Source: a virus. From it: DNA of 25,720 nucleotides. The position numbers and the translations under genes are program-made. The stretch lies in the IMG/VR virus record IMGVR_UViG_3300046656_000751, positions 1-25,720 of that record, one strand, 5' to 3'. Shown piece after piece: positions 14,358 to 20,214 of this stretch. A model generated the notes under the pieces. That model did no database searches. It worked only from the letters and a program-made list of their open reading frames with translations, and was not told the origin of the DNA. Numbering within the stretch: position 1 is the first letter of the stretch; the number at the start of each line of letters is the position of its first letter.

Positions 14358-14710
14358 CTGAGAAAAAATACCCCATTGGATTTAGTATTGCACTAGGAAG
14401 CTTCACAGATGAAGAGCTGCAAAAGAATAACTATGACCCTTGTGAGAGTTTGTTGATTCAAAGGCAAGTCACAAAGGACGGCAATAGCGAGGTCACTACT
14501 ATCGGCATAGGTCCAGATCATGAACCATTACCTGTTAATGAGTTATTCATGTTTTGGTTTCATTTCGGCTTGTCCTTGAATCAACTTGAAGATTTAAGTC
14601 CAGCATTAAAACTTATTGTAAATAGTTTTTGTAGAATCACTGATGAGATAAAAAAAGAGATTATAAAGCAAAAGGAAGAAAAAGATCAGCAGAAGCAGGG
14701 GATGCATTAA
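14354..14710 (+). CDS. Unknown early protein
   Basis: 118 residues, ATGA overlap with the previous gene. N-terminal two thirds look alpha/beta (IGFSIALGSFTDEELQKNNY; VTTIGIGPDHEPLPVNELFM), the last ~25 residues are a charged helix (ITDEIKKEIIKQKEEKDQQK). No family recognised. It is the second to last gene of the early operon. Confidence 0.6.
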   Translation: MTEKKYPIGFSIALGSFTDEELQKNNYDPCESLLIQRQVTKDGNSEVTTIGIGPDHEPLPVNELFMFWFHFGLSLNQLEDLSPALKLIVNSFCRITDEIKKEIIKQKEEKDQQKQGMH

Positions 14711-14723
14711 GGGGAAGAGGGAA

Positions 14724-14879
14724 ATGATTTTCAGAGTGAACCTTATGTTTTTGATTAGTATAGGTATGACCTACGCTCTAAAGCATTTTAATGGGCGCCC
14801 ATTACCTATGATCTTTACAGGTCTATTGAGTTTAAACTTAATCCTCTTACTCATATATTTCGATCCGAATGATTTTTAA
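14724..14879 (+). CDS. Small two-helix membrane protein
   Basis: 51 residues with a good ribosome-binding site (GGGGAAGAGGG, 3-6 bases before ATG). Two membrane stretches: residues about 5-17 (VNLMFLISIGMTY) and about 30-45 (IFTGLLSLNLILLLIY), joined by KHFNGRPLP. Holin-like topology, but it sits at the end of the early operon, not in the exit block, so a superinfection-exclusion role is equally possible. It is followed by the strong terminator at 14903. Confidence 0.6.
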   Translation: MIFRVNLMFLISIGMTYALKHFNGRPLPMIFTGLLSLNLILLLIYFDPNDF

Positions 14880-14902
14880 GGTTCCCCGCACAGGGAAAGA
14901 GA

Positions 14903-14956
14903 AGAGACGTGAAGTAACTTTTTTTAAGGTTAGGTGACTCACGTCTCTTTTTTTTT
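14903..14956 (+). terminator. Rightward intrinsic terminator of the early operon
   Basis: A perfect 10-bp stem (AGAGACGTGA / TCACGTCTCT) followed by nine T. The loop is long (26 bases) and can itself partly pair. It closes the early operon and insulates the glycosidase gene downstream. Confidence 0.85.
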
Positions 14957-14999
14957 ATGTGCTAGGCTAAATAATAAACACACAGACAATGGGGGAAAC

Positions 15000-15770
15000 A
15001 TGTCTAAACTTTACGGCATTACCATCGACTCGATAGATCATTTACCGCAAATTGTACTTGCGCTTAAAAGCTTCCAGAAGCGCCCTACGGTGCGCATCGT
15101 CTTTGATGAGGGGATCCATGCAAAGGACTATCTAGTTGCGTGCCAGCAGATCTCTCAGGTAGCAGATATCATGGGGGAACTCCTTGACTCATATTACCTT
15201 CATACCTACTCCCTAGCGCAATACACGGCGCGCGCGCAGGAGTATCTCCATGACCTAGGTCAGTACGTCTCGATCTGGGAGATCGGCAATGAGATCAATG
15301 GAGATTGGTTAGGCGCGCAAGCAGCGGAGAAGGCGCTAGCGGCATTCCGAGTGATGCACGCAGCGGGCAAAGCTACCGCGCTCACGTGCTATTACAATGC
15401 AGGCTGCGAGGATAACCACGGTAACATGTTTGATTGGTTGGGGAAGAATATCTCTTCAGAGCTGAAGAATGGCGTGGACTACGCGCTGATCAGTTACTAC
15501 GAGGACGATTGCAATCACTCAGTACTCACCGCTGCTCAGTGGGAAATCGTGTATCAGAAATTGGGGGCTATGTTTCCTAATGCTAAATTAGGCCACGGAG
15601 AATGTGGGACGTCGTTGCTCTCTAAGAAGGCAGCCATGATGCAGCGGTATTACTCCATGAAGTTATCTCACCCACGCTTTGTGGGGGGGTATTTCTGGTG
15701 GTATACCCGCCAAGATTGTATCCCAATGACTAAGACATTATGGACTACTCTCAATAACTTATTTGTTTAA
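15000..15770 (+). CDS. TIM-barrel glycoside hydrolase (clan GH-A-like), isolated gene
   Basis: 256 residues from ATG 15000, which has GGGGGAAAC directly before it; any earlier start would read out of the terminator and is rejected. Features: N-terminal strand and PTVRIVFDEGIHAKDYL; WEIGNEINGDW at residues 94-104 with the likely acid/base Glu98; GHGECG with the likely nucleophile Glu201; and C-terminal FVGGYFWWYTRQD. This two-glutamate arrangement is that of GH5/GH39-type barrels. No signal peptide, so it acts inside the cell, in the particle, or after lysis. It is more GC-rich in parts (CACGGCGCGCGCGCAGG) than its neighbours and lies alone between terminators: a moron, probably acquired. Confidence 0.7.
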   Translation: MSKLYGITIDSIDHLPQIVLALKSFQKRPTVRIVFDEGIHAKDYLVACQQISQVADIMGELLDSYYLHTYSLAQYTARAQEYLHDLGQYVSIWEIGNEINGDWLGAQAAEKALAAFRVMHAAGKATALTCYYNAGCEDNHGNMFDWLGKNISSELKNGVDYALISYYEDDCNHSVLTAAQWEIVYQKLGAMFPNAKLGHGECGTSLLSKKAAMMQRYYSMKLSHPRFVGGYFWWYTRQDCIPMTKTLWTTLNNLFV

Positions 15771-15794
15771 TAAATAAAAAAAAGGAAATAAAAA

Positions 15795-15823
15795 AGCCCC
15801 CTAAGAACCATTCCTAGGGGGCT
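15795..15823 (-). terminator. Stem-loop with leftward T-run
   Basis: A perfect 9-bp stem AGCCCCCTA / TAGGGGGCT, loop of 11. On the minus strand it runs into TTTTTATTTCC, the form of an intrinsic terminator reading leftward; on the plus strand AAAG follows. It stands right after the glycosidase gene and may work in either direction as an RNA end. Confidence 0.6.
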
Positions 15824-15911
15824 AAAGCAACTTAGGTAACTGAAGGATATCATGAAATTTTAATTTCTTTTTTAACTTTGCAAAAGGTCAGGACGGAGTA
15901 TAAAAACTTAA

Positions 15912-15948
15912 AACCCCCTAAGAAGGCTTGTAATTTTCTTAGAGGGTT
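15912..15948 (-). terminator. Second stem-loop sharing the CCCCCTAAGAA core
   Basis: A 13-bp stem with one mismatch (AACCCCCTAAGAA / TTCTTAGAGGGTT), loop of 11. The leftward exit is T-rich (TTTTAAGTTTTTA). It repeats the core CCCCCTAAGAA of the hairpin at 15795. The stretch 15771-16058 (288 bases) between the glycosidase and the replication gene holds these two hairpins and no convincing gene. Confidence 0.5.
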
Positions 15949-16058
15949 AAATTTTGTAGTATGAACAGGTCGCATCATATTCATTTTTACTCACCTAGTA
16001 AAGAAGTTTTTATGCTCTCTGTTCTTCTAAACGAACATCAAAGAGAGACATAAAGAAA

Positions 16059-16868
16059 ATGACCGAGAAATCTTTAAAATTAAGAACCGAAAAACCTGAG
16101 AAGATCAAAGAAATTGAGATCGTCATCCTTAATTGGGAAAAATATAACCCCCGAAAAGATGTCAAAAACTCAAGTTGGTTTCGCTTCGAACACAACCTTT
16201 TTGACAACCCTAATTTCTACAATTTTCATCCATTAGAGATCCTTTTTTTCATTTATTTACTTACGGTTTTTTCCAAAAAATCTGCAGATTTTTCTAAAAA
16301 ATCTTCGAATTTTTTCAGAATTTTCCCAATTCATGCAGAGAGGATGAGTAAGGTGAGACAAACATACATTCACTCAGCACTGAAAAAACTCAATGAAATC
16401 AACATAATCGAGTACAGTTACGTTACGTCTGCGTCACGTCCACGTAACGTCCACGTAACGGACACGTTACAGATCCGTGCTCTACGTAACGTAACGATAC
16501 GAAACGATACAAAGAAAGAAGAGTTACTTCCTTTTAATTTCGAGATTCTATATAAAAAATACCCACTGAAAAAAGGGAAAGAGGAAGGAATCAAACGTTG
16601 TAAACTTCTGATCACAACTCAAGAAGAGTATGACCAACTTTCTTTAGCCATCGATAGATACTCAATTGATATAGTCAAGAATAAGACTGAATCGAAGTTC
16701 ATCAAACACTTTTCAACTTTTATCGAAAATAGAGATTCAAAACCTTTTTCTCAACCCTGGAGAGATTGGATTGATGAAGATGCTGGAAGTGCGGTTAATT
16801 CCAGCAATTCAATTAAAATCAAATCGCTGATCGAATTAAGTGACTTAAATAAGGAGTTTTTAAAATGA
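16059..16868 (+). CDS. Replication initiator-like protein
   Basis: 269 residues. Residues about 20-60 (ILNWEKYNPRKD; SSWFRFEHNLFDNPNFYNF) and a following winged-helix-like region (VRQTYIHSALKKLNEINIIE at about 103-122) fit phage replisome organiser / initiator proteins. The C-terminal part has YKKYPLKKGKEEGIKRCKLL then FIKHFSTFIENRD, SQPWRDW, another signature I associate with such proteins. The gene carries the iteron array at 16414-16510 and an AT-rich palindrome at 16276, as lambda O carries its origin. Ribosome-binding signal is weak (AGAGAGAC, 10 bases before ATG). The stop overlaps the ATG of the helicase gene, fitting an initiator/helicase pair. Confidence 0.65.
   Translation: MTEKSLKLRTEKPEKIKEIEIVILNWEKYNPRKDVKNSSWFRFEHNLFDNPNFYNFHPLEILFFIYLLTVFSKKSADFSKKSSNFFRIFPIHAERMSKVRQTYIHSALKKLNEINIIEYSYVTSASRPRNVHVTDTLQIRALRNVTIRNDTKKEELLPFNFEILYKKYPLKKGKEEGIKRCKLLITTQEEYDQLSLAIDRYSIDIVKNKTESKFIKHFSTFIENRDSKPFSQPWRDWIDEDAGSAVNSSNSIKIKSLIELSDLNKEFLK
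16276..16293. repeat. 18-bp AT-rich palindrome within the initiator gene
   Basis: AAAAATCTGCAGATTTTT is a perfect palindrome, followed by two related A/T runs (TCTAAAAAATC; AATTTTTTCAGAA). The protein reads a repeated FSKKS motif here. Candidate easily melted part of an origin. Confidence 0.55.
16414..16510. repeat. Iteron array, candidate replication origin
   Basis: Six consecutive 11-mers from 16414 to 16479 with consensus ACGTCCACGTA; copies 3 and 4 (16436-16446 and 16447-16457) are identical, the outer ones diverged (ACAGTTACGTT, ACGTCTGCGTC, ACGGACACGTT, ACAGATCCGTG). Then five 5-mers ACGTA, ACGTA, ACGAT, ACGAA, ACGAT (16484-16508). The 11-base period is not a multiple of 3, so the encoded peptide is not repeated; the repetition is kept at DNA level. 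An AT-rich stretch follows. Confidence 0.65.
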
Positions 16869-17725
16869 TGGAAATTCATGCAATTTTAGACAAGGATGCT
16901 TATATCAAAGCCAATGAGGAGTTCTTACTCCCTGTCTGTGCTACTCCCCTCAAAGAGTTCCCTTTCTTAACGCAATTGACCGGCGGCGGGTTGCGCCCGC
17001 GGGAGTTCTCGATTCTGTGTGGGGCCACCGGCTCGGGCAAAACTACCTTCGCCGCAAATGTTTCAAAATCCTTGATGTATTCTGACGTGAACCATTTCGT
17101 CGCTTCAGTCGAAACAGGTTATACCGACTTCGTCAAACGGGTCATGAGCGCCATGGCAAAGAAGGATTGGAATACAGGTGACCCTGTTCCAGTGGATGAT
17201 TTAAAACAATTCAATGAATCCCATGGGCATTATTTCGTAAGAAAGAATTTGTTTCTTTCCCTCTATGAAGATCGGTTTACGGTCAATCAGCTCATTCACG
17301 ATATCAAGTGGATGGTAGACAACAAAGGGATCAAGGTTGCCATTGTCGATAACCTCAATTTTTTCTTAGAAGTAACCTCAGCTTCGAATCAATTGATCGA
17401 GATGGACAGAGTGATTCATGACCTAATCATTTTCTGCAAGCAGACAGACGTCCATATCATCATGATCATGCATCCCAAGAAAACGGAGAATGGCCGCGTC
17501 GAATCGGAGTTCGATATTAAGGGGTCTTCCACTGCGGTCCAGGAAGCCCACAATGTGTTTTTATGGAACAGGCCAAGCAAAGACCTTATCGATTCGGGAG
17601 CGGGTCACATCACTGATCGTGAATTAAAAGTCGCGAAGATGCGCAGGCGAGGGATAGCAATCGGCAAGCGACTCCTATTCTCAACTGAAGACGGCGTGTC
17701 GTATCAAGAGAAGGGCTACTATTAA
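16865..17725 (+). CDS. DnaB-type replicative helicase (ATPase domain only)
   Basis: 286 residues. Walker A is GATGSGKT at residues 53-60, Walker B is VAIVDNLNFF with Asp162, and a C-terminal HPKKTENGR...FDIKGSSTAVQEAHNVFLWNR (sensor and arginine-finger region) fit the RecA-fold DnaB C-terminal domain. The usual N-terminal primase-binding domain of DnaB is absent: only about 50 residues precede Walker A. It may be a helicase that relies on the upstream protein, or a RadA/Sak4-like recombination ATPase. ATGA overlap with the initiator gene. A second ATG at 16868 is an equally possible start. GC-rich bits (GGCGGCGGG, GCGCCCGCGGGAG) stand out near Walker A. Confidence 0.75.
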   Translation: MMEIHAILDKDAYIKANEEFLLPVCATPLKEFPFLTQLTGGGLRPREFSILCGATGSGKTTFAANVSKSLMYSDVNHFVASVETGYTDFVKRVMSAMAKKDWNTGDPVPVDDLKQFNESHGHYFVRKNLFLSLYEDRFTVNQLIHDIKWMVDNKGIKVAIVDNLNFFLEVTSASNQLIEMDRVIHDLIIFCKQTDVHIIMIMHPKKTENGRVESEFDIKGSSTAVQEAHNVFLWNRPSKDLIDSGAGHITDRELKVAKMRRRGIAIGKRLLFSTEDGVSYQEKGYY

Positions 17726-17754
17726 TTTTTCAAAATTGGGGGGGGGCTTCCAAA

Positions 17755-18057
17755 ATGAACTTAACCGAACAATTCATAAAAATGATTGACGAAATGCAGG
17801 AAGCCTTGAAATTTGAATGGCAAGGGGGGGCATTCCAATGGGCAGATGAAACATTTGATAATGCGTGGACACACGCCGTGGATCGTTTCGAAGCTGCGAT
17901 TAACTTAGCAGTGAAGACAAACGATGCGGAGTTGTTCAATTTAGAACTAAAATTTTATAAATCAAAGACACTCGATCTATTCGATCGATACAAGAAATTA
18001 AATACTAAAGCTGATATCGATACTTACTTAGAGCAATTAAAATTCAACATAAAATAA
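17755..18057 (+). CDS. Unknown helical protein
   Basis: 100 residues. It is preceded by a nine-G tract (17738-17746), 8 bases before the ATG, as its only Shine-Dalgarno, and contains another seven-G tract within (17825). Helical and acidic (LTEQFIKMIDEMQEALKF; AVDRFEAAINLAVKTNDAEL). It lies between helicase and SSB-like genes; a replication accessory role is suggested only by position. Unrecognised. Confidence 0.6.
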   Translation: MNLTEQFIKMIDEMQEALKFEWQGGAFQWADETFDNAWTHAVDRFEAAINLAVKTNDAELFNLELKFYKSKTLDLFDRYKKLNTKADIDTYLEQLKFNIK

Positions 18058-18069
18058 AACGGGGAAGCT

Positions 18070-18582
18070 ATGCAATTCAACTACACACAAGAAAATACAT
18101 CTAACTTTATCAAGTTGAACGATGGGGAAAGTATTACGGGAGTTTTAAAGGGCGAGCCAATGGAGTACGAGCAGCACTGGGAAGAGACTTATGCCTGTTT
18201 GGGGAAAAAGGAATGCGATATCTGCGCTAGGGATCCGGAAGCTAAAGCGGTATTCCGATTCCGTGTCCACTTCATTCAGAAAACAAAAGAGGGTTGGAAG
18301 TCCATGATCCTGGAACAGGGGTACCGCGTTTATGAATCCTTCAAAGGTTTTAACGAAGCGGGAATCGATTTGACGAAGACGCCGATTAAGATCACACGCA
18401 TCGGGACCTCCCAAGCAACCAAGTACATGGTTGTCCCACTGATGAATTTACTTCTCACTGAAAAAGATTTACTGGCTATCCGAGATTTGGAGTCTCCTAA
18501 ATTAAATCGCGGCATTCGATCTAAGTTGAATGCAGGTCAGAGTCAAAAGTCTGACTATCCCACAGAGGATTTACCGTTTTAA
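18070..18582 (+). CDS. Single-stranded DNA-binding protein-like
   Basis: 170 residues, GGGGAAGC before the ATG. N-terminal FIKLNDGESITGVLKGEPME, a cysteine knuckle-like turn (CLGKKECDIC, C43, C49, C52), RFRVHFIQ, and a last segment ending DYPTEDLPF fit the phage SSB type: an OB-fold core plus an acidic C-terminal tip with terminal Phe that recruits partner proteins. Position after the helicase and before RusA agrees. It would coat single strands in replication and in annealing by the protein at 11263. The 3' flank carries a large structured element (18587). Confidence 0.65.
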   Translation: MQFNYTQENTSNFIKLNDGESITGVLKGEPMEYEQHWEETYACLGKKECDICARDPEAKAVFRFRVHFIQKTKEGWKSMILEQGYRVYESFKGFNEAGIDLTKTPIKITRIGTSQATKYMVVPLMNLLLTEKDLLAIRDLESPKLNRGIRSKLNAGQSQKSDYPTEDLPF

Positions 18583-18586
18583 TTAG

Positions 18587-18685
18587 GACGCTCGTAAAAT
18601 GCCCACTGGGCGATTTTTAATATCCGTTAAGGTTCGGACCTTAATCGGTATCAGTTTTTCAAACCAGTGGGCATTTAAAAGCGTC
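18587..18685. ncRNA. Nested stem-loop element, candidate structured RNA
   Basis: Three stacked pairings in 99 bases: outer GACGCT/AGCGTC (18587-18592, 18680-18685); a perfect 13-bp stem AAATGCCCACTGG / CCAGTGGGCATTT (18597-18609, 18664-18676); and an inner hairpin with TTAAGGT/ACCTTAA closed by TCGG, continued outward by ATA-CCG/CGGTAT with one bulge on each side. No T-run follows, so it is not a simple terminator. It lies 5 bases after the SSB-like stop and holds no reading frame. It could be an RNA in the 3' end of the SSB message, a recombination/replication cruciform, or a small mobile element; the strand is not determined. Confidence 0.6.
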
Positions 18686-18720
18686 TGCGACGATGTGGGG
18701 AAGGAAAGGTAAAGTAAAAT

Positions 18721-18924
18721 ATGGCAAGTTACAGGAAAGTGATCGATGCGTTAACGGATGAGAACCGATTGACTCTCTTCAGAGAACTCATTCAGTGGTA
18801 TGAAGAGCATCTCCACAACGTGCATGGGAAAAACGATAACGTCGTCCATATGAAATCACGATGGGCTGAATGGCAAACAGACCCGCAGGATGCAAAATTG
18901 ACAACTCCCGAGCAAGAGACGTAA
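18721..18924 (+). CDS. Unknown small protein
   Basis: 67 residues, good ribosome-binding region (GGGGAAGGAAAGG, 11 bases before ATG). N-terminal helix YRKVIDALTDENRLTLFREL continues into IQWYEEHLHNVHG; the C-terminus is polar. Not recognised. It begins after the stem-loop element at 18587 and is followed at 4 bases by the membrane protein at 18928. Confidence 0.55.
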   Translation: MASYRKVIDALTDENRLTLFRELIQWYEEHLHNVHGKNDNVVHMKSRWAEWQTDPQDAKLTTPEQET

Positions 18925-18927
18925 CTT

Positions 18928-19080
18928 ATGCATATGGACTACCGCCAATTCTCCAGTGACGATGAGAAGTGGAGTTTAACTAAAGAGAAGCCCCTACGCG
19001 CTTTTTTCGACAAATATCGGTACGCCATTTTTTTCCTCAGTGCCATAGCTCTTGTACTTTATGAATTAATACAGTCATAA
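18928..19080 (+). CDS. Small tail-anchored membrane protein
   Basis: 50 residues, start 18928 (a second ATG two codons in). A polar, charged N-terminal 30 residues (DYRQFSSDDEKWSLTKEKPL) is followed by one membrane segment IFFLSAIALVLYELI at the C-terminus. No clear Shine-Dalgarno; it may be coupled to the gene before. Unknown function, between the SSB-like gene and rusA. Confidence 0.5.
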   Translation: MHMDYRQFSSDDEKWSLTKEKPLRAFFDKYRYAIFFLSAIALVLYELIQS

Positions 19081-19088
19081 TTTGAGGC

Positions 19089-19556
19089 ATGGTGCTATCA
19101 GGAATACCTATGCCGCCCTCCGTCAACAACGCATATCCTTCATCAAGGACTGGTAGACGCTTCAAATCAAAGGAGCTCACCTCATGGGAAAGACAGTTCC
19201 AAGTCTGGGCTTATGAGCACTACAAAAAAGTTGAGGATATACGAAAGCAAATGCTGACCCGATTACCCGGGCAATATTTACTCATCAAGTCACACTTTTA
19301 TTTTACGCGTCAAAGCGTCATCACTAAGGAAGGGACGCCCAAAAGAAACGGTAAGGGCGGTGGGGATACGTCTAACCGCCTTAAAGTACTTCACGATGCG
19401 ATTAGTAAGTTGATTGGTATAGACGACGTGTGGTTCTTCGATCTTACAGCCACGAAGCGTTTATGCGGGATAAACATGAATCCGCAATGTCTCGTTGAAT
19501 TAGAATGGGTTGAGGCTCCTTGGATGCTAAACCCAACGGCTCCATTGAAGCATTGA
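19089..19556 (+). CDS. rusA: RusA-like Holliday junction resolvase
   Basis: 155 residues from ATG 19089; the adjacent GTG 19092 has slightly better spacing from GAGG. N-terminal strand GIPMPPSVNNAY and the catalytic region GGGDTSNRLKVLHDAISKLI, then GIDDVWFFD (D93, K99, D103, D112, D113) fit the RusA family, which cuts branched recombination intermediates and can help packaging. In most RusA proteins the loop reads DxDN; here it reads DTSN, with Ser95 where a metal-binding Asp would be. Reduced activity or a compensating ligand is possible. The last three codons lie within repeat unit 1 (from 19548). Confidence 0.75.
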   Translation: MVLSGIPMPPSVNNAYPSSRTGRRFKSKELTSWERQFQVWAYEHYKKVEDIRKQMLTRLPGQYLLIKSHFYFTRQSVITKEGTPKRNGKGGGDTSNRLKVLHDAISKLIGIDDVWFFDLTATKRLCGINMNPQCLVELEWVEAPWMLNPTAPLKH

Positions 19557-19760
19557 AATGGAAATACAGGCAGGGCGCGACTCCTGCTGATGGTAGACCG
19601 ATTGCGTTCGGTACATTCGATACCGTCTATTAATCCGTTATCGCACAAGGATTAACGAATAACCTTGCCGTATCGCGTGTCTCCAGTGGGTACTACCAAA
19701 ATATTTTGGGTCGTTCGCCACATGCTTTCCACGCCGCTGTATTTCCATGGCCGGATATAC
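19548..19760. repeat. Tandem structured unit 1 (A-C-B blocks)
   Basis: Block A 19548-19588 (starts AAGCATTGAAATGG), block C CGCGTGTCTC at 19674-19683, block B 19724-19760 (starts GCTTTCCACGCCGCTG). ATGGAAATACAG in A (19558-19569) pairs perfectly with CTGTATTTCCAT in B (19737-19748), so the unit closes on itself. The interior holds hairpins (CGGTA/TACCG, TTAATCC/GGATTAA) and a 14-bp palindrome CCAAAATATTTTGG (19696-19709) between C and B. No gene. The whole 19557-20214 gap has only such structures. Confidence 0.7.
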
Positions 19761-19771
19761 ACTTTTAGACC

Positions 19772-20016
19772 AAGCATTGAAATGGAAATACAGGCAGGAC
19801 GCGATCCCTGCTATCTCATCTATTTTTGATTCCGAGTAACGGTCCCCTCCCTTTTACAGGGGGGCGCTTCTTCCTCGCCCGCGTGTCTCTAAAAAATGAG
19901 TATTGGGGAATCGAACCCTGACCTCTCGGACCATTCTTTCGAATGTGCATATCACCGGTTATGCTTGAACTCATTTTTAGCTTTCCACGCCGCTGTATTT
20001 CCGTGGTCAGGTATAC
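19772..20016. repeat. Tandem structured unit 2 (A-C-B blocks)
   Basis: Block A repeats 19772-19812 (38 of 41 bases identical to unit 1), block C 19880-19889 is identical, block B 19980-20016 is 33 of 37 identical. Interiors differ: here A to C contains CCCCT/AGGGG, and C to B holds the tRNA-like fold (19889-19980), exactly filling the gap. The terminal complement TGGAAATACAG / CTGTATTTCC is kept. Duplication with strong conservation of edges and turnover of contents. Confidence 0.7.
19889..19980 (-). ncRNA. tRNA-like structure without an anticodon
   Basis: Read leftward: a 12-bp outer stem CTAAAAATGAGT / ACTCATTTTTTAG (one bulge), a D-arm GCAT...ATGC with GG in the loop (CCGGTG), a hairpin CATTC-GAAA-GAATG with a GNRA tetraloop in the place of the anticodon arm, a short segment GGTCCGAGAGGTC like a serine/leucine tRNA piece, and a T-arm with loop TTCGATT but only three good stem pairs (GGG/CCC). 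It cannot decode. It may be a tRNA fossil, a mimic, or a processing signal. Confidence 0.45.
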
Positions 20017-20020
20017 ATTA

Positions 20021-20077
20021 ACTAAAAGAAATAGGCACCCAACTATCAGCCGACTAAAAGAAATCAGGGTGTCTCTA
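20021..20077. repeat. Direct and inverted repeats after unit 2
   Basis: ACTAAAAGAAAT occurs twice (20021-20032, 20053-20064). CACCC (20036) and GGGTG (20067) face each other to form a weak stem. GTGTCTCTA at 20069-20077 repeats the edge of block C of unit 2 (19883-19891). From 20078 to 20187 I see only AT-rich DNA with a seven-G tract at 20152 and no gene. Confidence 0.5.
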
Positions 20078-20187
20078 TAAAAAAAAGTAAAATAAATTAT
20101 AGATTCTGAGTAAAATGGTTTAATCATTAAGACTCGCATAAAACTAATCCCGGGGGGGATAAACATTTTTACATTTAAATTATTTAT

Positions 20188-20214
20188 TCTACCTAAGGTA
20201 GACTAGAGTAGACT
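20188..20214. promoter_or_regulatory. Compact repeats at the small terminase start
   Basis: TCTACC-TAA-GGTAGA is a 6-bp inverted repeat (20188-20202); GTAGACT occurs twice in direct orientation (20198-20204, 20208-20214), the last ending one base before ATG 20215. There is no conventional Shine-Dalgarno. An operator or a terminase-binding site would fit. Confidence 0.5.

Noticed and set aside
14934-15000. Upstream extension of the glycosidase
   Set aside because: It would begin within the terminator stem; ATG 15000 has GGGGGAAAC and starts the folded domain.
15850-15984. Leftward 44-codon frame with AGGTGAG before its ATG
   Set aside because: It reads straight through the stem-loop at 15912-15948 and ends in a Lys-rich low-complexity tail; the ribosome-binding match alone is not enough.
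19583-19600. Hammerhead ribozyme core (CTGATG)
   Set aside because: Only part of the conserved core is present, the GAAA partner is not properly placed, and unit 2 lacks it.
19391-19648. Leftward open frame of 85 codons over rusA
   Set aside because: Mostly the antisense of the RusA gene, no family pattern, no start signals.
19548-20016. CRISPR array, integron attC or insertion sequence
   Set aside because: Only two copies of long blocks with very unequal spacing, no transposase or integrase nearby, and no attC-type GTTRRRY/RYYYAAC cores.
19816-20166. Leftward open frame of 116 codons
   Set aside because: It runs through the tRNA-like fold, block B and repeat sequences, with no ribosome-binding site and a composition set by the repeats.
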